Shown here in pieces: positions 1-6,436 of a DNA stretch of 33,845 nucleotides. The translations under genes were made by a program, and so were the position numbers. The number at the start of each line of letters is the position of its first letter. Within the stretch, counting starts at the first letter, position 1. Location: positions 1 to 33,845 of the forward strand of contig DAOUFU010000251.1 of the NCBI GenBank assembly GCA_034429275.1, written 5' to 3'. Origin of the DNA: DAOUFU01 sp034429275 (GTDB taxonomy: Bacteria > Chloroflexota > Anaerolineae > Aggregatilineales > Aggregatilineaceae). A model generated the notes under the pieces. The model searched no databases, was not told the DNA's origin, and saw only the letters and a program-made list of their open reading frames with translations.

Positions 1-648
1 ACAGGTTACTACCGCTGCTTGTGCAAAGAACGGGGCTACGAGGACTGCGGCCAGTTGAGCATCCGCGAAGACGACCTCACCGAACAGGTGGTCGCAGTGC
101 TGAGCGGGCTGGTCATTCCGGAGGATTTTCGCGACCGGGTAGAGAACGCCGTGCGCAGCCGGGTGGAGAACGAAGCGTCACTCCAGCGTATGGAGGAAAT
201 CCGGCAGATCATCGAGCGCATCGATTTCCGGTGGGATCATGGGTTCATCGACCGGGATGAGTATTTTGAGAAGCGTGTCCAGCTTGAGCGCGAGATTGAA
301 TCGCTGCGCCCCATCGACTACGACGAACTGCATGAGGCTGCTGACCTGATCCGTAACTTCCGCACATATTGGGAGCAATGCGCCGAAACGGACGAACCGG
401 ATGAAGCACGCCAGCAGCTTCTGGCCAAGATCGTCGAGCAGGTGATCGTCTACGACGACCATGTGGTGGCGATTGCGCTGCATGGCGACTTCAATGTCAT
501 TCTGGATGATGAGGAGTCAATGCCGGTCGAAATTGCGGAGGTTTTAGGGGAAAAAATCACCGCGCGCCATTCTGAAATGACGCGCGGTCGGTGCGGGAGC
601 GACGGGATTCGAACCCGCGGTCTCGGCCTTGACAGGGCCGCATGTTAA
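1..648 (+). CDS. Large serine recombinase, C-terminal part (5' end outside window)
   Basis: The frame is open from base 1, so the gene starts to the left and only the C-terminal ~215 residues are seen. The first residues (YYRC, then RGY, then DCGQ and a following amphipathic helix) resemble the end of the zinc-beta-ribbon domain of large serine recombinases. They are followed by a long helical, charged coiled-coil-like stretch (about residues 30-140) and a short beta stretch (VIVYDDHVVAIALHGDF). That order is typical of the C-terminal DNA-binding part of phage or ICE serine integrases. The catalytic N-terminal domain is not in the window. The frame has no stop until 646-648, inside the antisense strand of a tRNA-Asp gene. 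The last ~30 residues are therefore encoded by the tRNA terminator and the 3' half of the tRNA, so they are unlikely to be original integrase sequence. This suggests an element boundary at the tRNA 3' end. Family call fairly sure; exact natural C-terminus unsure. Confidence 0.75.
   Translation, partial: TGYYRCLCKERGYEDCGQLSIREDDLTEQVVAVLSGLVIPEDFRDRVENAVRSRVENEASLQRMEEIRQIIERIDFRWDHGFIDRDEYFEKRVQLEREIESLRPIDYDELHEAADLIRNFRTYWEQCAETDEPDEARQQLLAKIVEQVIVYDDHVVAIALHGDFNVILDDEESMPVEIAEVLGEKITARHSEMTRGRCGSDGIRTRGLGLDRAAC
551..588 (-). terminator. Rho-independent terminator of tRNA-Asp
   Basis: Read on the minus strand, an 8-bp GC-rich stem (ACCGCGCG at 581-588 with CGCGCGGT at 559-566, loop 567-580) is followed by GATTTTTT. 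It lies 6 bp beyond the tRNA 3' end. It also lies inside the 3' end of the opposing recombinase frame. Confidence 0.85.
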
Positions 649-666
649 CCACTACACCACGCCCCC
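594..666 (-). tRNA. tRNA-Asp (GTC)
   Basis: The minus strand folds into a complete 73-nt cloverleaf: 7-bp acceptor stem (GGGGGCG with CGCTCCC), 4-bp D stem with an 8-nt loop, 5-bp anticodon stem CGGCC/GGCCG with loop CTGTCAA (anticodon GTC, Asp), 5-nt variable region, T arm with loop TTCGAAT, and discriminator G. The CCA end is not encoded (CAC follows). It has its own promoter and terminator, so it should be a functional single-gene unit. The opposing recombinase frame enters it from the 3' side. Confidence 0.97.
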
Positions 667-680
667 TTCCAATGGTCTGA

Positions 681-709
681 ATAATAGCATGGCTCCTCAC
701 ACGCGTCAA
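681..709 (-). promoter_or_regulatory. Promoter of tRNA-Asp
   Basis: On the minus strand, -35 TTGACG (704-709), a 17-bp spacer and -10 TATTAT (681-686) put the start about 8 nt upstream of the mature tRNA 5' end. This is a strong housekeeping-sigma match. Confidence 0.8.
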
Positions 710-975
710 GGTTGAATCATCGAAACCCCAAAGAACCCGGTAGGTCGAGTCGGTCCACTGATGCCCGCACGGCCATCATGACCACTGCCTGCCGATAGTG
801 TACGACCCTGCTCAATCGCGCCTTGATCCTTTCCCCACCTGCGCCTGCATTCACGTGAGCACCGGCATCATCTGCCCGGCGCGCGATTTCTGGTGGGACG
901 AAGCGGCGGCACCTGTTCAAAGTCGGTGTTGAAGAAATTTTTATGGAAAAGCTCGTTAAAAATTATAAAAAATAG
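710..975. other. Intergenic stretch without a supported gene
   Basis: There is a GC-rich part (710-910) and then an increasingly A/T-rich part (930-975). The short minus-strand frame at 717-920 has no visible ribosome site or recognisable domain. I see no repeat or RNA structure here. The A/T-rich end runs into the promoter of the next gene. Confidence 0.5.
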
Positions 976-1004
976 TTGTTTACGATGGAAATTCATCATA
1001 TAAC
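976..1004 (+). promoter_or_regulatory. Sigma70-like promoter for the secreted protein at 1064
   Basis: TTGTTT (976-981), a 17-bp spacer and TATAAC (999-1004) lie in an unusually A/T-rich stretch, giving a leader of roughly 50 nt before the ATG at 1064. Confidence 0.6.
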
Positions 1005-1063
1005 GGATATGATGGCAATTCGTTATCAGCTACATGAACTCTTCTGAGTGAAAGGCTTTCACA

Positions 1064-1825
1064 ATGCGTCGCTTTGGTTTGATTCTGGCTGTGCTTGCGC
1101 TGGCATCGCTCTCACTGCTCAATGTGCCCGCCGCATCCGCGGGAAGCTTCAGCTTTTCCGGGACACTTGTTCCGGGGGGACCTGCCTTGCCGGTAGTAGC
1201 ACTCATCTCAACCCCAAATTGCACCGGGGGCGTCAACGTTTACTCTGTCCTTTATGCTTCCAGGACGTTCACCGTCGACACGGACGGCGTCTATACCTTC
1301 ACTGAGCCGGGTACCGAGAGCGCCTTGTATCTCTACGGCGGTAGCTTCGACCCCACGAACCCTGCGGCCAACTGCCTGGCTGCGTCCAACTCCAACCCGC
1401 TGTCATTTTCCTATCCTCTAACTGTGGGCACAACCTACATCGTGGTCGTGATCGAAGACACATTTACGCAGGATGGGATGTCGTATGATGTCAGCATCAG
1501 CGGCCCTGGCGCAATCTGCCCGGATGGCAACTGTGCAGTAGTGGACCTGGGCGGCTGCGACCTGGCAACACAGATTCCGGCAGGCTCGGTGGTGGGACAG
1601 TTCGTGACCTACGCGCCGGTCTACTGGAAGCCCGGCGAGCTAACTTCTCCGGTGATCACCGTTGAGCCGGGCATGACCTACATGGTTGCGGGCCAGGATG
1701 AAAGCGGTCAATTCCGCAAGGTGCTGATCGCCTGTAGCTGGGTCTGGGTAGAGAGCGATACCATCGGCCCCAATCCACAGTCGCCGTGGAATGGGATGCC
1801 GCTGCCGACTACGGTCGTGCAGTGA
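1064..1825 (+). CDS. Secreted protein of unknown function
   Basis: This is a 253-residue protein with a clear Sec signal peptide: MRRFG, a hydrophobic core of about 15 residues, then an AASAG cleavage region near residue 27. The mature part is rich in beta-forming residues, Gly, Thr and Pro. Residues about 28-150 (FSFSGTLVPGG..., VYTFTEPG, LYLYGGSFDP, YIVVVIEDTF) look like a bacterial pre-peptidase C-terminal or similar beta-sandwich. Paired cysteines (ICPDGNC, GGCDL) precede a second beta-rich segment to the end. I do not recognise a catalytic motif. The ATG at 1064 is preceded by AAAGG and a good promoter, and a strong terminator follows, so it is probably monocistronic. Exported status is clear; function is not. 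Confidence 0.75.
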   Translation: MRRFGLILAVLALASLSLLNVPAASAGSFSFSGTLVPGGPALPVVALISTPNCTGGVNVYSVLYASRTFTVDTDGVYTFTEPGTESALYLYGGSFDPTNPAANCLAASNSNPLSFSYPLTVGTTYIVVVIEDTFTQDGMSYDVSISGPGAICPDGNCAVVDLGGCDLATQIPAGSVVGQFVTYAPVYWKPGELTSPVITVEPGMTYMVAGQDESGQFRKVLIACSWVWVESDTIGPNPQSPWNGMPLPTTVVQ

Positions 1826-1878
1826 CGCTGACGTTTCGTGCTCGGCGGTGAGTAATCCCGCCGGATGATACAACATCG

Positions 1879-1911
1879 CCGGGCGGCCTATCACACAGGC
1901 CGCCCGGTTTT
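1879..1911 (+). terminator. Rho-independent terminator
   Basis: A perfect 11-bp stem (CCGGGCGGCCT with AGGCCGCCCGG, loop 1890-1896) is followed by TTTTGCTT. It ends the transcript of the secreted protein gene. Confidence 0.85.
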
Positions 1912-1983
1912 GCTTGCCGAGGGATCACCGCTATCCTTCAAGGGTAGGCGATCCCTCGCCACACAAGGCGATCGTTTTGCGGA

Positions 1984-2005
1984 CCTGCCCTGGTCAATGG
2001 GCAGG
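1984..2005. other. Small hairpin in the leader of the GNAT gene
   Basis: CCTGCCC (1984-1990) and GGGCAGG (1999-2005) can pair around an 8-nt loop, 25 nt upstream of the GTG start. There is no T-tract. It may be a leader structure or mere GC-rich chance. Confidence 0.3.
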
Positions 2006-2030
2006 CTGCCCCGATGATGAGGAGTGAACC

Positions 2031-2819
2031 GTGCAGATCGACGAGCTTCGGGCGCTGTACGACCAGGATCAGCGCCGCTATGTGCAGTATCCAGACACGC
2101 GCCGCGAGGTCACGGCGGAGGTCGTGCGCAATATCCAGACGGTGGGCCGCGGGCGGGGGTGGGTCATCTGGTCGCGGCTCACCGCCGAGACGGCTGACCG
2201 GGTGATTGACGAGCAGTTGGCCCGCTTCCGCGACCTGGGCTGCGAGTTTGAGTGGAAGGTCTTCAGCCACGACGAACCCGCCGATCTGTGCGACCGGCTC
2301 GCCGCGCGCGGCTTCGAGATCGAAGAGCCAGCCGAGGCCGTCATGGTGCTCGATTTGCAGACTCTTCCTCGCCTGTTGAGCCAGCCCATCCCCCAGGGCA
2401 TCCGGCGAATCACCGGCCCGGAGGAAATACCCGCTGTGATGACCGTCCTGGCCCAGGTGTGGAACGAGGACTATACGCCGCTTGGCGAAGAACTGGCGCA
2501 CGAGATGCGCCATACGCCCGATGCGCTGAGCGTCTATGCCGCCTTTGTCGATGGTCAGCCGGTCAGCGTGGCGTGGAGCCGGTTCACGCCCAACAGCGAA
2601 TTCGCCGGGTTATGGGGCGGATCGACCCTGCCTCAGTACCGCAAACAGGGGTTGTATAGCGGGCTGCTGGCCGTGCGTGCCCGCGAAGCACTGGCGCGTG
2701 GCCGCCGCTTTCTGACGGTCGCTGCCAGCCCGATGAGCCGCCCGATCCTGGAACGGTTTGGCTTCGTGACGATTGCGATGGCGACAGCCTGTGTCTGGCA
2801 CCCCGCCCGGCCCGAATAG
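2031..2819 (+). CDS. GNAT-family N-acetyltransferase
   Basis: This 262-residue protein starts at a GTG preceded by GAGGAG with good spacing; the ATG at 2014 is in another frame. Residues ~125-255 hold the clearer acetyltransferase fold. The signature is motif A around QYRKQGLYSGLL (the R/Q-x-x-G-x-G/A acetyl-CoA pyrophosphate loop, here K-Q-G-L-Y), followed by a helix, the beta strand RFLTVAAS and a C-terminal ILERFGF segment typical of motif B. Residues 1-125 look like a degenerate N-terminal GNAT half, which would make this a tandem-GNAT protein. It should transfer an acetyl group from acetyl-CoA to an amine; the substrate cannot be told from the sequence. It stands alone between a terminator and a MITE. 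Family call is confident, substrate unknown. Confidence 0.85.
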   Translation: MQIDELRALYDQDQRRYVQYPDTRREVTAEVVRNIQTVGRGRGWVIWSRLTAETADRVIDEQLARFRDLGCEFEWKVFSHDEPADLCDRLAARGFEIEEPAEAVMVLDLQTLPRLLSQPIPQGIRRITGPEEIPAVMTVLAQVWNEDYTPLGEELAHEMRHTPDALSVYAAFVDGQPVSVAWSRFTPNSEFAGLWGGSTLPQYRKQGLYSGLLAVRAREALARGRRFLTVAASPMSRPILERFGFVTIAMATACVWHPARPE

Positions 2820-2866
2820 CGCCTGCGGGTTCGCTGCTGTTGCAATCCCGCCCTCATGAAAAAACG

Positions 2867-3110
2867 TACCTGTCACCGCGGGTGTGAGCAAAAGTTGACA
2901 GGCAACCACTTGACAAACCGGGCACGCGTTGGACGGGCGATCTGGCCTCACCCCGCACGGCCAGGAACGGGCCGCGCCGCCCCTCTCCAAAACATTTTTT
3001 TTGGAGAGGGGCAAAACCGAGCCGAACCCGCAGGGAGCGGCGAGGTTTGGGGTGAGGCCGGTGTTTGCCCGGAAAACGTGCTGTCAGGTTTTGCACATAC
3101 CCGTCACCGC
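2867..3110. mobile_element. MITE-like palindromic element, copy 1, with target duplication
   Basis: The element spans about 2880-3097 and is flanked by a 13-bp direct repeat, TACCTGTCACCGC (2867-2879) and TACCCGTCACCGC (3098-3110), one mismatch. Its ends are imperfect inverted repeats: TGTGAGCAAAAGTTGACAG on the left, and TGTGCAAAACCTGACAG as the reverse complement of the right end. Inside lie further inverted blocks (GGCCTCACCCC and GGGGTGAGGCC) and a central hairpin GCCCCTCTCCAAAA/TTTTGGAGAGGGGC (2979-3012). Short frames in it are not genes. A near-identical copy is at 31198-31402 and a related piece at 33741 onward. It carries no transposase, so it would be non-autonomous. Confidence 0.8.
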
Positions 3111-3141
3111 CCCGCGTGCCGCTGGCCCCTGCCGCCGGGTG

Positions 3142-3147
3142 TATAAT
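3142..3147 (+). promoter_or_regulatory. Possible -10 element for the beta-helix gene
   Basis: A perfect TATAAT sits 46 bp upstream of the ATG at 3193, just beyond the right end of the MITE. I see no good -35 at the usual distance (3119-3124 is CC GCTG-like), so this is tentative. Confidence 0.35.
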
Positions 3148-3192
3148 GACGGGTAACCATCGATGGGGCCGATTCCGGCAAGGAGCGATGAA

Positions 3193-4902
3193 ATGAAACC
3201 GCCTGGTCAGGTGCTCGTGCTGGCTGGTCTGGCTGTTTTGCTGATGACACCGCACCCCTCCGCCAACTCGCCTTTGATCTCATTCCCCGAATTTGCCTCG
3301 CAGCCGGCTATGCCTACCGTCTACTATGTGCGCATGGATGTCGGCAGCGCCGAACAATGCACCGGCCTGGTGAACGCTCCCTATCCCGGCAGCGGGACCG
3401 GGCAGCCCTGCGCCTGGAACCACCCCTTTCACGCGCTGCCGCCGGGCGGGGTGCCCCGCATCGCGGGGGGAGATACACTGCTCATCGGCCCCGGCGATTA
3501 CCGAATGGGCTTCGGATCACCGGGTTCCGAGCCGTTCTGTGACTTTGGCGGCTCGTATGAGTGCGTCATGTCGCCCATCCCCAGCGGCCCATCCCCCGAC
3601 CGCCCAACCCGCATTCTGGGCGAAGGGTGGGATGTTGGCTGCCCATCGCCGCCGCAGCTTTGGGGGTCCGGTCGGCCCTGGTTCATTATGAACCTGACCG
3701 ACTCCAGCAATGTTGAGGTGGCCTGCCTGGAGATCACCGACCGGTCGGAATGTGTGGAGTTTCACACGGGCGGGCTGGCCTGTGAGCGCGACAATCCCCC
3801 CTATGGCGATTGGGCTTCCTACGGGCTGTACGCGGAAGATTCGGCCAATGTCCACCTGTGGCACCTGGATATTCACGGGCTGGCGGCGGGTGGAGTCCAC
3901 GCCGGGCGGCTGACCGATTGGACGGTGGACGATGTGCACATCGCGGGCAACGGTTCGGTGGGCTGGGATGGCGATCTCTGGGACGACCTGGGCGATTCAA
4001 ACAGTGGGACCCTGCTGTTCCGCCGCTGGGTTGTGGCGTGGAATGGGTGTGGTGAGACCCTGCTTCTGCGCGAGCCGATCGGGTGCTGGGCGCAGGAAGC
4101 CGGTGGTTATGGCGACGGCGTGGGCACCGGCGAAACCGGCGGGACCTGGATCATCGAAGATTCGGCTTTTCTCTACAACACGTCCGACGGCCTCGATCTG
4201 CTCTATCACACCCTGGGCGGCTCGGTCATGCTCTCCCGCGTCCACGCCGAAGGCAACGGGGGCAACCAGATCAAAGTCGCCGGTCAGACAACGATTGTCA
4301 ACAGCCTGCTGGTGGGCAACTGCGCCTTCTTTGCGGATCGCCCCTTCACCTACCTGGTCGATCACTGCCGGGCGATGGGCAACAGCCTGGAACTGGCCTT
4401 CACAGGCGGCGAACAGGTCTCTGTGCTGAACACGACGATCTATGGGCAGGGTGATGGCTTGATCGGGGCAGGGCCGCGCGAAGGGTTTACCTGCGATGGT
4501 TCGGAGCATGTGCGCGTCAGGAACAGCATCCTGGTAGGCGATGCCGAATTTATTGACCCTTCGGACATCACGTTCCTGTTCTACCAGGAAGGATGCGGCT
4601 CCCTCAAGCTGGAATCCGACTACAACATCGCGTACAGCGTCAAAAACATCACCTGCGGTCAGCAAGACGATTACACGATTTCCGGCAGCCACGATCTCTG
4701 CCAAGACCCGCGCCTCACCGGGCCGCTGGCCGGTTCCACCTTTTGGGGCATGACCCTCTTGCCCGACAGTCCCGGCATCGACACGGGCGACAATGCCGAG
4801 TGTCCCTTCTACGATCTGCCGGGCAATTCCCGACCGGCGGATGGTGACCTGGACGGGGACGCCGTGTGCGACCGGGGCGCTTATGAGCATTCGCAGCCAT
4901 GA
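3193..4902 (+). CDS. Secreted right-handed beta-helix (pectate-lyase-fold) protein
   Basis: I choose the ATG at 3193 because AAGGAG (3180-3185) lies 7 nt upstream; a longer in-frame start at 3163 has none. The 569-residue product begins with a signal peptide (MKPPGQ, then a Leu/Val-rich core, PSANS). After an N-terminal region with YYVRMDVGS and a ...GGDTLLIGPGDYRMG segment, it has repeated short strands with Asn/Asp turns (VEVACLEITD, VHLWHLDIHGL, WTVDDVHIAGN, WIIEDSAFLYNTSDGLDLLY, VMLSRVHAEGNGGNQIKV, TTIVNSLLVGN, VRVRNSILVGD). This is the pattern of parallel beta-helix proteins, which bind or cleave polysaccharides. The end (SPGIDTGDNAECPFYDLPGNSRPADGDLDGDAVCDRGAYE) is the usual C-terminal motif of such secreted proteins. 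Catalytic residues and substrate are not identifiable. Confidence 0.8.
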   Translation: MKPPGQVLVLAGLAVLLMTPHPSANSPLISFPEFASQPAMPTVYYVRMDVGSAEQCTGLVNAPYPGSGTGQPCAWNHPFHALPPGGVPRIAGGDTLLIGPGDYRMGFGSPGSEPFCDFGGSYECVMSPIPSGPSPDRPTRILGEGWDVGCPSPPQLWGSGRPWFIMNLTDSSNVEVACLEITDRSECVEFHTGGLACERDNPPYGDWASYGLYAEDSANVHLWHLDIHGLAAGGVHAGRLTDWTVDDVHIAGNGSVGWDGDLWDDLGDSNSGTLLFRRWVVAWNGCGETLLLREPIGCWAQEAGGYGDGVGTGETGGTWIIEDSAFLYNTSDGLDLLYHTLGGSVMLSRVHAEGNGGNQIKVAGQTTIVNSLLVGNCAFFADRPFTYLVDHCRAMGNSLELAFTGGEQVSVLNTTIYGQGDGLIGAGPREGFTCDGSEHVRVRNSILVGDAEFIDPSDITFLFYQEGCGSLKLESDYNIAYSVKNITCGQQDDYTISGSHDLCQDPRLTGPLAGSTFWGMTLLPDSPGIDTGDNAECPFYDLPGNSRPADGDLDGDAVCDRGAYEHSQP

Positions 4903-4980
4903 AGGGGAATGCGCGGCGCTGAACGCGCGCCGAGCGCGGCGCTGAAGTTGAGCGATCCGCCGATTTTCACCCCAATGAAA

Positions 4981-5014
4981 CAGCCCCCTGGTCAGGGCGT
5001 GAACCAGGGGGCTG
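4981..5014 (-). terminator. Hairpin terminator between convergent genes
   Basis: A perfect 12-bp stem (CAGCCCCCTGGT with ACCAGGGGGCTG) around a 10-nt loop lies 30 bp past the doxX stop. On the minus strand it is followed by TTTCATTGG, a weak T-tract, so it best serves the doxX-like gene. It may also stop the convergent beta-helix transcript. Confidence 0.65.
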
Positions 5015-5043
5015 TGAGTACCTGGGGCTGGGCGGGGGAGACC

Positions 5044-5613
5044 CTACGCGCCGGGCGAGGTCACTCGTTTCAGCAAGGCCACCACCTGCTGCCGCCGGGC
5101 GATGAGTCCATCCACTCCCAGCAGGCCGGAGACGCCCCAGGCTGCGATCAGTCCCAGAGCGACGATGAACAGCACGGGGTTGGTGCTGGCCGAGCCGGCC
5201 ATCATATAGTTGAAGTTCATGAACGCGCCAAAGAATGCCGTCAAACCCACCACCGCGCCGACAATCAGCCCGATGCCCACCAGGATTTCGCCGTAGGTGA
5301 CCAGCTTGGCGAACCAGGTGTACGCTTCGATATCCAGCAGGTACTGGATGAACGAACGGTACCAGTCATAGGCGATGGGAGGGCGGGCGCTCTCGGTCGA
5401 AACGGCGTTGGTCCAGTACCCTTTCAGGGCGAGGCCGGTCTGAGTCCACGCCGGGTTGTCCAGCTTGTGCTGGCCTGCATCAAGCCACTGAAGGCCGAGC
5501 CAGATGCGGATCGGAAGCCAGAGCAGGGCCAGGCGCGCATCGGTGAACAGGCGGCTGAACAGGGATGGGACCGAAACCATTGGCCGGGGTTGAGCATTCG
5601 TGATGGTTGCCAT
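5044..5613 (-). CDS. DoxX/DoxD-family membrane protein
   Basis: The ATG at 5613 (MATITNAQ...) has GGAGG eight bases upstream; longer in-frame extension has no ribosome site and crosses the promoter. The 189-residue product carries about four hydrophobic helices: LALLWLPIRIWLGLQWLDAG, FAKLVTYGEILVGIGLIVGAVVGLTAFFGAFMNF and NPVLFIVALGLIAAWGVSGLLG. The first helix ends in the characteristic RxxxGxQWLxAGxxK region, and the GEILVGIGLIVG helix is typical of the DoxX superfamily. Members include the small subunit of archaeal thiosulfate:quinone oxidoreductase and many uncharacterised stress-linked membrane proteins. It has its own promoter with phased repeats (5659-5758), just downstream of a NarL-type two-component pair, so that regulator is a good candidate controller. 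Physiological substrate unknown. Confidence 0.85.
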   Translation of the reverse strand: MATITNAQPRPMVSVPSLFSRLFTDARLALLWLPIRIWLGLQWLDAGQHKLDNPAWTQTGLALKGYWTNAVSTESARPPIAYDWYRSFIQYLLDIEAYTWFAKLVTYGEILVGIGLIVGAVVGLTAFFGAFMNFNYMMAGSASTNPVLFIVALGLIAAWGVSGLLGVDGLIARRQQVVALLKRVTSPGA

Positions 5614-5658
5614 GATGTTTCCTCCAGGCAAAGAACTCTGCTTCACTGTGATGTGCTC

Positions 5659-5687
5659 AGTATAGAGCGCCTGGAGATGTCTTTGTA
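5659..5687 (-). promoter_or_regulatory. Promoter of the doxX-like gene, activator type
   Basis: On the minus strand, -10 TATACT (5659-5664) has a poor -35 (TACAAA, 5682-5687) at 17 bp. The missing -35 is overlapped by a repeat half-site (see the next entry), a layout expected for an activator-dependent promoter. Start of transcription about 40 nt before the ATG. Confidence 0.55.
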
Positions 5688-5758
5688 GCAGGGAAAACCC
5701 CCATTCTTCAGCCCGATTTGTCAGGGAAAAAGGCCAGTTTGTCGGGGAAACCCTGACA
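5682..5758. promoter_or_regulatory. Cluster of TTTGTCAGGGAAA-like operator sites
   Basis: Two direct repeats, TTTGTCAGGGAAA (5717-5729) and TTTGTCGGGGAAA (5738-5750), are exactly 21 bp apart. An inverted half-site CCCTGACA (5751-5758) follows. A third, looser copy TTTGTAGCAGGGAAAA (5682-5697) covers the doxX -35 region, its GGGAAA 33 bp from that of the next site. The spacing of two and about three helical turns puts the sites on one face of the DNA. They lie between the doxX gene and the stop of the NarL-type regulator. That this regulator binds here is an inference. Confidence 0.55.
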
Positions 5759-5761
5759 GGC

Positions 5762-6436
5762 TCATTTCTCATCGAGCATCCCGCGCGCCAGGGCATCGCG
5801 CACCAACTGCGCGCGCGTGGTAAGCCCCAGTTTTTCCATCCCGCGCGCCCGGTAAGTTTCTACCGTCTTCACGCCGATCGACAACTGCTCGGCAATTTCG
5901 CTGTTGGTATAGCCCAGGGCCACCAGGCGCAGCACGTCCGCCTCGCGCGCGGAGAGGTTTTGCCAGGGATCGCTGCTGTCTTTTCCGGGCAGGATGCCCG
6001 CATCTTGAGACAGCAGTTTGCCCATCATGGCGGAATGGACATAGGTCTCACCGCGCATCACGGCCCGGATCGCGTTCAGCAGTTCGCTGTCCACCGCCTT
6101 TTTGAGCACATATCCGGCAGCGCCCAACGCGAGCGCCTGCCGCAGATAGCTCTCGTCGTCGTGCATGGTCAGTACCAGGACACGGCTGGACGGCGAAACC
6201 TCTTTCAGCGTCCGCAAAACCTCCAACCCGCCGAGACCGGGCATGGTGAGGTCGAGCAGGATCAGATCGGGATGAAGCTGCCCGGCCAGGGCCAGGGCCT
6301 GCATCCCGTTTTGTGCCTCGCCGACTACCGCCAGGTCTGGCTGTGCATCGAGCAGCAGCTTCAGACCGGCGCGCAGGATCGCGTGATCGTCGGCCAGCAG
6401 AATTCGCGTTTTGCCCAAAGGATTATGATCGGCCAT
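5762..6436 (-). CDS. NarL/FixJ-family response regulator
   Basis: This 224-residue protein starts at ATG 6436 (MADHNPLGKTRILLADDHA), preceded by GAGGGGAGA. It has a receiver domain (residues ~10-125) with the acidic pair ADD, the phospho-acceptor Asp62 in LILLDLTMP, and the TMHD and KKA positions. A short linker leads to a LuxR-type helix-turn-helix (~155-215: LSAREADVLRLVALGYTNSEIAEQLSIGVKTVETYRARGMEKLGL). The start lies inside the end of the upstream sensor kinase gene (14-bp overlap), so the two are translationally coupled and form one two-component pair. The likely nearby target is the doxX promoter immediately downstream, with its phased repeats. Signal sensed is unknown. Confidence 0.93.
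   Translation of the reverse strand: MADHNPLGKTRILLADDHAILRAGLKLLLDAQPDLAVVGEAQNGMQALALAGQLHPDLILLDLTMPGLGGLEVLRTLKEVSPSSRVLVLTMHDDESYLRQALALGAAGYVLKKAVDSELLNAIRAVMRGETYVHSAMMGKLLSQDAGILPGKDSSDPWQNLSAREADVLRLVALGYTNSEIAEQLSIGVKTVETYRARGMEKLGLTTRAQLVRDALARGMLDEK

Noticed and set aside
717..920. 67-codon frame on the minus strand after the tRNA
   Set aside because: No ribosome site, no recognisable motif and GC-rich composition in which such frames occur by chance.
2854..3255. Short frames across the MITEs (also 30716-31423 and 31213-31449)
   Set aside because: They recur only because the repeat recurs; the peptides are translations of a palindromic non-coding element.
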